From contig NC_091975.1 of assembly GCF_036711975.1 (NCBI RefSeq), positions 4,094,501 through 4,158,500 on the forward strand: a stretch of DNA of 64,000 nt, written 5' to 3'. Every line of letters begins with the position of its first letter. The first letter of the stretch is position 1. The translations under genes were made by a program, and so were the position numbers. Positions 41,421-51,300 of this stretch are shown piece by piece. Below the pieces are notes generated by a model that was given only the letters and a program-made list of their open reading frames with translations, searched no databases and was not told the origin of the DNA. Origin of the DNA: Onthophagus taurus (taxonomy: Eukaryota; Arthropoda; Insecta; Coleoptera; Scarabaeidae).

Positions 41421-41851
41421 AAAGTATTTACAGAACAAGTAAAAATCGGTGAAATAATAAATTTAAATTGATTAAAATCAGTTATTCATTGATTAAATAG
41501 TTTCTATTTTTAAGTTTTTAAGAATGAGAGGTGTGTCTGATAAATTTTATTTATGTTTTCAAAGCTTTAGTTATCTTATTTTAAAAATTCTGATTCTCGT
41601 GTATATTTGAAGTGATTTTATTATAATCATGAGTACACCACTTATAATTTATAAATCTCCTAAAAAACAGGTAAAAACCTGCGAACGTTTATTACTCAAT
41701 TTTGCACTTGAAACTTTATTGTTTGTTTTCCGTATTTTATATGTATTAAATCTAAGTTAATTAGATCTAATACTAATCGATATTAAACTAATACTATTAA
41801 AGCCTATTGAAATATTGTTACATTCGTAAAAGAAGTATGGCCCCCTCCCCT

Positions 41852-41912
41852 TTATAATAGTATATATATTGACGTCCTAGGCGTTTTCGACTAGATACAG
41901 ATTAGTCAGAGA
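41852..41912 (+). promoter_or_regulatory. TATA-type core promoter of gene B
   Basis: TATAATAGTATATATATT at 41852-41870 is followed by initiator-like words, TACAGATT at about 41897 and TTAGTCAGA at 41902-41910. The first ATG of the following exon (42022) sits in AAAAAATGG, a good insect start context. The start site is inferred from spacing. Confidence 0.55.
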
Positions 41913-42021
41913 GACGTGACAACTACAGTGCGACTTCGTGAACGGTTCGTTCGTGTTTTCCAAAGAAAGTTTGAGTAAATTTATTTTTTGTACCAGTGAG
42001 TGTGAAGATACATAGAAAAAA

Positions 42022-43229
42022 ATGGATTTTAGACTGAAGATTGGCAGCACCACAAGCAACACTATAGGTAAGTTCGAATGAACCCTCAGAATCGCACATT
42101 TCGGTCCGAGAGCGAGGTGGGGATTTGGCTTCTTGGATTCGCTCATGACTCAACTGAGTCTAGATTAGTGAAACCCGCGTTGAGCGTGGCTCAGTTATCA
42201 GCGTGCTCGCGGCGAGTCGAGACTATCTCTCCCTGAAGACAGTTATTTTATTAATAAATTTGTGAATTAACTTAATTGTATTAAATTAAAATTAAAAAGT
42301 GAGTTTTCTGTTTTGGGTAGAATTAAGTTTTTTAGTCGACAACTTAATTAATAATAGATATTTTTCTTTCATTTGCAGTGAATTACTTCAGACTGATTTC
42401 GTTTTTGATGGTTTTATCAGTATTGATTACAACCTCGACGACAGCTCCCGCAACAAACAAAAATTTAAATAAGAACGTGTTCGAAATTATACAAAATCCA
42501 TGCCACTACAATGGTCACAAAATAAGACATCAACGATCCACTCAAGATCCTGCTTTCAATGTCCGATGGCATGTAAATACAACTCGCCGATTAACCGACG
42601 GAATACTTAAAGAATTCAGAAGAATGTACGACAAAGTAAGTACATCAATCTACAATTTTCAAAAAGACACAAATAATTAATTAATTCTTTTTTGTCTACA
42701 GTCAAAAATGAAACTTACAACTAGCAAATTTACTGTTCCCAAACAAATAAATCAACGAGTAAAATTTTACTTGAAACTTCAACTTTACGTTAAAGCCATA
42801 CGTATGTTGACCGAACGAGAATTTGAAAGTGCGGGTAAAATTGATGCGGGGAAGAGATTGTCTAATCTCACAAAACTTTACAATGAATCCACCATCCTTC
42901 TTTGCGAAATGAGCGATGACCTCCACTATCATAATCTAACGACACAGCAAGGTATCGATCATTTGGAAGTACCGCTGCCCATTTCAAATCAAAGCGATAG
43001 AACAACGATCAGTATCGAAGATCAAGGAGTTTTGAAGCATTACAAGAAGTTTTTAATAAAATTAGCGCAGTTTTATCACCCGGCCAAGAAAGGTAGGAGA
43101 AATGAAAAAGGGAACAAAAGTGGGAAAAATACAAGGCGGAAAGATGGGAAAGAAAACAAGCGAAAAGGAAAGAAAGGGTCTAAAGGGCAGAATGTAAAGA
43201 AGAACAAGAAATCATCTTCATCTTCTTAA
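42022..43229 (+). CDS. Gene B: secreted helical cytokine-like protein with basic tail (candidate Unpaired-type)
   Basis: Three coding exons: 42022-42067, 42379-42635, 42702-43229 (stop TAA); donors GTAAGT, phases 1 and 0, 276 aa. The first ATG is in exon 1; exon 2 has no ATG before the signal, so exon 1 is needed. Residues 20-39 are a signal peptide (LISFLMVLSVLITTSTTAPA, likely cut after APA). RHQR at 65-68 is furin-like, then QDPAF (71-75) begins a first helix that runs to the phase-0 intron. Further predicted helices lie at about 117-142, 151-176 and 205-228, giving a four-helix plan. Cys57 and Cys169 could pair. Sequons: N82, N156, N162, N179, N197. The last 48 residues are mostly Lys/Arg/Gly/Ser, a tail able to hold heparan sulfate or matrix, as reported for fly Upd. 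Paralogue of gene A. The family name is inference. Confidence 0.8.
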
Positions 43230-43800
43230 CGGTTATAAAGTTGTTTCTATTACAACCTATTGTGATATTTAAAAACCTAGTGATTATTTCGTGCAAAAAT
43301 AGTGTTTTTGGAATTTTTTGGGGATAAATTATAAAAAAAAATCAAAAGAGATGTTAAAAAAATTTGGATCTGTAAGATTAACATTAAGACATCATTACGA
43401 GGTGTTAAAAAACTTTTTCTTGCCGACTTAATTGTTGAATTATTATATGTTACTGTGATAATGACAACCTATAGTATTATGACGAAATGTGTATATACTC
43501 TAGACTCATTTTTTTTATGATATACATTTTGTAAATATTGTTATTTATTAAGGTACTTATTTATTAAACCTAATTTATATTTTATCGCGCATCGTCTCCA
43601 TTCCACCTAATTTATTTCACTTTCTTTGTGTCTTCAATTTTATACAAATTCGATTTATAAAATTCGAGAATCTCTTTTTCGAGAAATGTTTTAATTGTAA
43701 TAAAATTATTTAATACAATTTTTTAAACGACTTTTTTATTGTTTTCCAATCCAACTTAATCAGATTACGAATAAATATTTATTTTGTAACAAATTATCAA
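43230..43800 (+). terminator. 3' untranslated region and poly(A) candidates of gene B
   Basis: The region is AT-rich. ATTAAA occurs near 43562 and AATAAA near 43770. Either could end the transcript; the first is followed by a more GT-rich stretch. No coding sequence is seen. Confidence 0.35.
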
Positions 43801-44261
43801 ATTGTTTTTAGTTTTTTTTTACCTGTTAAATCATGCAACTTTCCTCGAACCTTATCCTATTATCTCTGATGAAACAAACGTCATCGATGATGAATTTAAT
43901 AATAACAAATAAATTAGGTAAATAAAAAAAAGTGTTTTATAAAAGTTATAATAAATCCACTTAATTAGATTATAATTGTTTCAATTAAAATATGATCACA
44001 TAATTTCATAATATTTAATAATAATTGATTGATGAGCAATACATTATTAGTGTGTCAAAATACTTCAGCGACATCGATTGTGAGAAATTGTAAGCACATA
44101 AATTTCGTGATCTTTTTTTTAAATAGTATACGTTTCAATTTGGTTAGTCGCTAAAAGAGGGCGCCACACCAATTTAGTATCTCATTAGAAAGAAAACTGT
44201 TTCATATAATTTCACAACTTACTTCTTAGGAATACAGGAGTTGAAAAAAATATTAATATAT

Positions 44262-44740
44262 ACAGAGCTGTGCAACATAATAGGTGTGACCTGAATATAG
44301 TCTTTAAATGTATTTTAGTTGTAAAGTATACATATAAAAGTAAAATTTGTATTTATAGAATGTAAACAATAATTAGTACTGTAAGTACTGTTTAAGTGTT
44401 TTTCTTTTTTTTAAGGCGTGAATAATAGTAATAAGTCTAAACAATTACTGCCACTACTGTTTCTGAGGGTCATAAAAACCACTAGAAATATCGAATATTA
44501 TACCAATTGCTCTTTTTACATCTTTCCACAGATGCTCGATTGGATTAAGGCCAGGAAATTGAGCTGGCCATTTCAACACATCGATTTTCTTTTCAGCAAA
44601 CCCACCCTGTCATCAGTGTAGGGCAACCTGGTATTTTCCAGTACATTGATTTAAAATGCCCTGTATCCAAGGCCAACTCCATACTAGGAAAAGCACCCCC
44701 AAATCATTATGCATCCTCCACCATGTTTTATTGTTTTGCT
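44262..44740 (-). mobile_element. Tc1-like transposase fragment
   Basis: The minus strand reads KHGGGCIMIWGCFS (about 44733-44690), then, after a frameshift, VLKWPAQFPGLNPIEHLWK (about 44582-44526), and on to a C-terminal end near 44450. These are the VxxWGCFS and WPAxSPDLNPIEHLW blocks of Tc1/mariner-superfamily DDE transposases; the usual SPD is FPG here, so the catalytic third Asp position is changed. ACAGAGCTGTGCAACATAATAGG near 44263 resembles a Tc1 terminal repeat. The N-terminal DNA-binding half and the other end are missing. The copy is dead. Confidence 0.85.
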
Positions 44741-44830
44741 GGTGTACCTAGCTAACGCTTTCTAGTGCACGAGCAGAGGCCCTAGCTCACAGGCGTTCTA
44801 GCGCATGCGAGAGGTAGAGTGTCACATAAA
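44741..44830. repeat. Two copies of a 33-bp near-repeat
   Basis: CTAGCTAACGCTTTCTAGTG and the following CTAGCTCACAGGCGTTCTAG start similar units ending in GAGCAGAGG and GCGAGAGG. The pair sits exactly between the Tc1 fragment and the gag fragment. Confidence 0.4.
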
Positions 44831-44949
44831 CAACAAATAAAGCAGCAAAGAAAAGCACCCCCGCTACTAGAAGTGTCAAGAAATCACATCGTTACTAACC
44901 TGGAACCGAACCTCTTCGAGAAATTCGTTGTTGCCAGAACAAAAGCTGT

Positions 44950-45500
44950 CCTTCAACATTTGATTAGAGAAATTGTCCAAGATTTCAACTTTTCAACGTC
45001 TTATTTTTCTTTGTATATAAAAGTTGACGCACAATTCGCCATTTCTAGAATATTTAATGATAAATCAAAATATAATCGATGTAATTTCCCAAATCTATGA
45101 TGTTATTAGCAACCCCCCTGAAAATGATATGCATCATTTTCTGAAACAAACATCAATTGATAGACTATCTCTAAGTGAAGAAAGGCGCATATTGTTAGGT
45201 TCTGAGATGGGGACGCAAAAACCGTCTGATTTTGTTAGAAGTATGTTAGCTACTGCTATTGGTGCAGAAATAGTAAGTGCAGAAAGTTTAGTTGTAGAAA
45301 TCATACGTTCAGCTTTCCAAGCAAAGGAAACAATTAATTTATTAATCAAAGCTAGATCGGTTCTTGAAAAAGCTCAGCTTAAAAACCCCAAAAGTGGCTT
45401 AAAGCAATCAGAATAGAATTAAAAACCGGCTTAAAAGATATTGCTTTAGCTATGTTGGTGGATGCACTTCAAAAATATCCCAATTCTAAAATTTTATGAA
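44950..45500 (+). pseudogene. Ty3/gypsy-type Gag fragment, frameshifted
   Basis: One frame gives IKVDAQFAISRIFNDKSKYN (about 45018-45077), then a second frame gives DVISQIYDVISNPPEND (about 45078-45128) and LSEERRILLGSEMGTQKPSDF (to about 45236). This is the capsid-like order VEAQFxxxxITxDxTKF, VxDIIxxPP, LxxxExGDxKPSxxLRxM of insect gypsy Gag. A single frameshift near 45078 breaks it. No zinc knuckle, protease or LTR follows, so it is a 5'-region remnant. A gag-derived host gene is less likely because of the break. Confidence 0.8.
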
Positions 45501-46022
45501 CTGAATCAATTTTTTTGGAGGCTATCATTCAATTGCTAATACAATGAGATTTTAGTCTTTGTTAAATCCCTAAATTACGGATTTAAAAGAGTTCGAAACA
45601 AACAGAGATAAAAAATGAGACGTTGATGAATGCGTTTTGAGGCACTTTCCCAAAAGTATTAAACACCGACCCCAAAATGACTAATTACATCCCGCCGGTT
45701 ATTTTTCCGGTTGTCTTTTCGTTTTCCTTCCTTTTCCTGGTTCGTTCCTCTAATTGTTATTTATAGCCACCGCGATATTGAATTAGGAAAACCATATTTC
45801 ACCTTTAAGTGGCCAAGGCTTTCTTTTCGCAGATGTCACCCCAAATTATATTTCTGAAAATTAAAATTTGTGTCCAAAACTTAATAAATATTAATCGGCC
45901 ATCTCTTTAAATGAACATTCGAAAAGATTTTTTTCGTTGAAAATATATTTAAAATAAATTATTAAAATACATGTACACAGTACATCTCAACGGTTTCTTT
46001 TTCCTTGATCAACATCATTTTT

Positions 46023-47544
46023 TTATTCGTTTTGATGATTATGAACGTGTTGATGTTTGCGAGCTCTTCTCCTTATTGATACCATATCTAAAGGATCTCG
46101 GCCGTATTTAGCAAATACTTCGTGTTTAAATACTTCAAAGCGATGTCTGTTTTGGGTGTTTTGAATTTCCCGCCAATGTGGTCGGCCGCGTTTAAATTGT
46201 AATCCCCAATGGCAAGTGAATAGAGGTGATAAAACGAAAAATTCGTAACCAGCTACATACATTTCATAAACCTAAAAAATAATTATTAGGAAAGAATTAA
46301 TTAAATGAAAATAATTAAAAAATTACTTGAGTATTTCTAGTATAGCCATATCCAACGAATCTTTCGTCGTGTGGAGGTACATCATCTGGTGCAACATAAA
46401 AAGGTTCGTATAAGAATTCGAAATTAGTTACGGTGTGGCTAACAACAACTTTATCTTCTTCTGATTTGTAGTTTTGCCATCTAAAAATAAATAAAATTAA
46501 TATATCAAGAGTTTTTATCTTTATTGTATAATTTTACTTTGAAAAATTTGTTGCGAATTGATTAAAAACAAATACTTTCTGATGAAAAGGTCTCGCTAAT
46601 CCTTTATTAGCCAGTCGAACTAATTCGCTTTTATTGGGTGGAAAAGCAACCCTATCGTCTAATTCATAAGTAGGAATAACATAAGCGCATTTCCCATCGC
46701 AATCAGTCTCTTTTAAAAACTCATTTAAAAGCTCAGCTTGTTTATTGCTTGGAATAACATCGACGTCCGTTAAAAAAACATAACCGGAACCGCAATGTTT
46801 TCTCGCTAAATTGCGCATATGGTTTTGTGGATATGGATGTTTGTTTCTCCATTTTTCGGTTGCGGATGATCTTCTTTTGAGCAATTGATTTAAAGTTATT
46901 TCTGGTTTGGTGCAGTCCATATTTGGTAGATCATTGATATCGATTTCGTTTGATGTAGGCATTCTACCTTTAGGCACGGCTAAGTGAAAAGTTACTTTAT
47001 TTTTAATATTCGCGAAGCATTGTCTTAAGTAAATAATGTAAACCAATAAAATTTTTAATTCGTCATCGCCGGCTGCAAAAACGGCCAAGGAAATCGAAGC
47101 TGCCCATTGATTGGCAACTTCCGCAATTGAGAAGAGTCTCTCAACCGTACTCTGGGTTGCCAAACAAACAGAAAATTTATCACCTAACTCAGCGAATTCC
47201 TCACCAATAAGAAGATTGTCGAAATATTTGTAATTTCGGGAATTATCCCATCTTCCTAATCGAAAGTCTAACTTTGAAAACGGTTGGGTTACCGTAAATT
47301 CACCCAAATCATTTAAACATGGCTTATTTCTTGGTGCTTCTACTTTTTGGACTTGAATTACATTTCTTGAACAATCCGATTTGTACATTAATTTTGCCGT
47401 TAATAACAAATTATATAACATTAAGACGATTAGACAAAATGTTAAAATCGACCATTTTCTTCCTCTCTAAAACAATAATATAGAAAAAAACAAGGTATCA
47501 AAACAAAACGGAAAAGTGTTTAGATTTAAACATACCTGACACAT
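46023..47544 (-). CDS. B4GAT1: Beta-1,4-glucuronyltransferase 1-like (GT49)
   Basis: Four coding exons on the minus strand: 47544-47536 (M-C-Q), 47466-46538, 46480-46327, 46271-46023; phases 0, 2, 0; 446 aa, close to the roughly 415 aa of the vertebrate enzyme. Residues 9-27 (SILTFCLIVLMLYNLLLTA) are a signal anchor, giving type II Golgi topology. The catalytic domain has VCLATQSTVERLF, the YPQNHMRNLAR block and the metal-binding DxD as TDVDVIP (D237, D239). The later exons carry FVGYGYTRNTQ and YEFFVLSPLFTCHWGLQ, typical of the GT49 C-terminal part. In vertebrates B4GAT1 adds glucuronic acid to the xylose acceptor on alpha-dystroglycan that LARGE then extends; the insect acceptor is not known from this sequence. 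No stop or missing key residue. Insects have several GT49 paralogues, so orthology is less sure than family. Confidence 0.9.
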
Positions 47545-48130
47545 TTGTGACTCCTAAAACGTTTGAACCAACATTACTTCTTAAACAGGAAAAACATGTC
47601 TTGAAATTTCATAAAAAAACACGACTTTTAGTGAAAACACATCACATCGACCAAAAGCTTTCCCAAAACCACGCGATTTCGACTCGAAATGTTTTGCGTT
47701 TGCGCAAATCTATTGATTTTCTTGATAAGGATAGCAAATAATTTATAAGTAACGAAATAGTTTTTGATACAACACTACTCACATATACTATGTTCACAAT
47801 TCGTTTACGTTATTGAGTAAAAATAGATACTTTTTAGATGAAAAATAAACGAAACATAAAAATAATCTAATCTGAAACCTACGACCTCTTTAAAACAATA
47901 AGCAATCATTTTTTATGGACCATTCAAAATGATAAGGAAATATTAAAATAACAGCATGCGGCAATTTGAGAGGAGGCGATTTTTTTGAGTAACAAAAAAA
48001 ATATGAAAGAAATGTTTATGTAGCGTCCTCTTATAGTGAATTACGGAACTAAACGTTTATGATTTCGATTAGAGAAATCTGCTTTAACATGTTAAAACGT
48101 TGTTAATAGGGAAGTATGATCTTCAAGGTT
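47545..48130. other. Upstream region of the GT49 gene
   Basis: This is the 5' side of the minus-strand gene. The 64-codon plus-strand ORF at 47547-47741 overlaps the presumed 5' leader and has no motif. No clear TATA or TCAGT initiator could be fixed. Confidence 0.3.
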
Positions 48131-48149
48131 CAGTGTTACTTGTAATGTT

Positions 48150-48385
48150 AGTGTTGGTTCTAGTTTTAGTTATTATTTAGTGTTCGATTGTTGTATACTA
48201 AAACTACTAGAACCAACACTAGGCCTAGAACTAGAAAGTTTCGGGGTTAGCCGTGCGTCTTCAGACTTCCTAGTTCTAGGTCTAGTTTTAATTGTCATTC
48301 AGCACTAGATTGTTGTATATTTTTATTCAACTAAAAGTAGAACTAACACTAAAAGTAAACTAAAACAATAATAACTAAATAATGT
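48150..48385. repeat. Fold-back repeat built on TAGTTCTAGTGTTAG-like words
   Basis: AGTGTTGGTTCTAGTTTTAG (48150-48169) pairs with 48198-48220, its reverse complement with one 3-nt bulge, around a 28-nt loop. A second, smaller pair is GCCTAGAACTAG (48223-48234) with CTAGTTCTAGGT (48270-48281). Further decayed arms follow to about 48385. It fits a fold-back transposon remnant or a hairpin RNA locus. Confidence 0.65.
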
Positions 48386-51300
48386 TATGATTTTTTGAAT
48401 CCCTTTAAATATATCTTTGATGATTTTAGAAGATTTGTCGACAATTTCAGCATAACAACACATTTAGTAATTTTTTTAATTCCACTATCTTTTACATTCC
48501 TTATTTGTTTCCTGCACCGCAGCTACAATTTTATTACCGATAATAAACCATTATAAGCTCATAATTGAATATTTTATGTGTTTGTACGAAGAAGGTACAA
48601 ACAAGTGTATCAGTCTTGGCCAAGGTGTCTAAGACTTGGGGTTGTTATCTATTTGAGAATCGATTGCAATATTTGAGGCATTGGCTCTCGAAGATAGTTG
48701 CTTCATGATTTTAGCACCGTTTAATATTTTGTGGAAAATGTACCCATTTTTAATGGAATTAAGAAGTAAAAATAAGTGTTAAGTGTTAATTAATAGACTT
48801 TTATTGATGCTTCACACTCTTGCGCAACGTATCATTAATTATGTAAGCGTTTAATTAATTTAATTGCTGCTGAATAAATCATTTTATTATTGTAGAGTTC
48901 ATCTATAAGGAATGATATCAATAACACAAATTGGTACGATGTTGATATTGCAACTCAAAAGGATTTTTGAACTATTCTTTGCATGATTCAACATCCACTT
49001 GGTATAAATTTCAACATTTCAATGTTAGTAATCTTATCAATTCCATGATCAAACTTGATTTAATTATTATTTTAGGATTGTAAAGGAACATATGTTTGGC
49101 TAAATTCATTACTGAAAGTGGTAAATCATTAATACTGTTATTGTTTACAATATAAATGTTTTAAAGATATTATCAAAAGATCACATTAAATGTTTCAAAG
49201 TTTTTTTTTTAATTCAATTTGTTTTATTTGTTTCAAGGCATTTTAATTTCGTAATTTTGCGGGTTAATTCGCGTAATTTCGATTTAAACCGAAACAAGAA
49301 TAAAAAGATTGGGATTCCGCAAACAATTATTTTATTTCCAAACGAATAATTTGCATAAAACTGAAATAAATTCCGTATGTAAATAAAAGGTACGTTTGCT
49401 TGTCAGCGCGATAAAACATACACGTTCAAAATAATTACATTTTATATAACTCCGGCGTCGTTCTGGTTTTATTTATATCTACTTTCATATTGCGCTGCGG
49501 TTTCATAAATTTAATCGGGGATCGGCTTGCGTATGACATCATCTGGTAGATAAATTAATTTTAAAAATTCGTATCTCCGAAAAAATAATTTCAACATTCA
49601 AAAAAAAATTAATCATAAATAAATTCACCAAAAATGTTTTAATGTTTATCGTTTCGTACTAAAATATTATCCTTTATAGTTTTACAACATAACGCAAATG
49701 TTTCATGTCAACGAAGAATTTATCGATTCGGTCCCTGGAAAGCGGATATACGCATTCCATCGCGATTAAATAACACAACGTTGTTTACTCGAACCGCTGA
49801 ATCAACCAAATTCTACCGCAATCCGCGGAAAACACCTTTGATCACTGCCGTAATTATAAAGCAATTAGCGTTGCAGTGTTGGCACTGGCCAGAAAGAAAT
49901 CTCGTTAGCCCAACGTACGTTGTAATTAGTATGGTACGTTAAAAAATAACAGGTACACCATTAAATTGTCCCTTTTCTTTCTTTTTACTTTTTTTATGGG
50001 AACAGAATTTTTTTTATTTCTTCAAATAATTTTAAATCGACCTTTTTAATTAATGGAACGATCGTTTAAAATAACATTAAGAAATATTTATGGTTGTTTA
50101 GGTTTTAGTTTAAACTGGCACCTCCACCATTTTTAAAACTCACTTTTCTAGCACTAAACACCCAATTCAGACTTATGGTGTTTTTCGATTTTACAACTAA
50201 ACTTTATCATCAAACATATTACTTATTACACACAGACTTGAAGATCCAAGTTTAAGCTTTAATTTAACTTGAAAGTCGTTTCTTAGTTCCTATAAATAAA
50301 GTTGGTATGATTTTTTAAAATTTAACAAATATTTTCGTTTATACAAACTAAATCATGATTATAGTTGTTTGGAAGTTTTCGTTAATGTACCACTCCAACT
50401 AGTTCGAACTTGACGGGGAAGCGATTGACGATAGTCACACGTCAATTCGTCGAAGCGTTTGTGAAAGATTGCAACGGGGCCCGTTTGGACAGGTCTGATC
50501 CTGCTTCATCGCATGGCATAATCTGGTAACATCGCGTAAAACGCTGGCATCGCAGCTTCATGAAATCACGTAATCTGGTTTGCTGTTTTTTTTACGGTTT
50601 TGTGATAAATGAACCTGTTATGGTATAATATCCAGATACAACAGAATTTTACATTGTCCAAAAAATTTATTTATATCACTGCAAAGTAAAAAGTCGAATT
50701 GGATTGTTTGGTTAATTTGGTTAATGTGTGAATTTCCCACAAAATCATTTTATAAATGCTGCTTTCGGAACAATACTTTCCAAATAAACAAAGCTAATTG
50801 TAACATTTTGTGACGATCGTTTTAAAAAGGGCCATTAATGTAAACAATGTATTAACTTCGATGTTGGCAAATAAATGATTTCGGGTTCCCCTATTTTATC
50901 CCGATGCAACTGGCTACGAGGGATTTTACAAAAATATTTCTGTCGAAATTTCCAATTAACCGTTGTTATGCGGTTCACATTATTGCATTTACCAAATATT
51001 CGAATTTCGGGTAATTATTGCGGCAAAATTCTATCCTAAACCGCCAATATAAATATTAAAAAAGAATCCAGTTTTACGATGGAGCGTATAATTTTTCTCT
51101 GGGGAAATTAAATTTTATTTCCCGCGGGTAGTCAAAATTGCGTGTCAGTGTATAAATCTGAGAGTAATCGCGCATCAGATTACCGTAGATCGGATGGCTT
51201 AACAAAGAATTATGCTTGAAGAAGAAAGGAATTAACGGCGACTCGACGAAAACCTCTTTCTGACACCTGTCTCTGATTCCTCGTAATTTTATCGGACATA

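Noticed and set aside
44418-44621. Plus-strand 67-codon ORF
   Set aside because: Antisense of the Tc1 transposase block PIEHLW on the minus strand.
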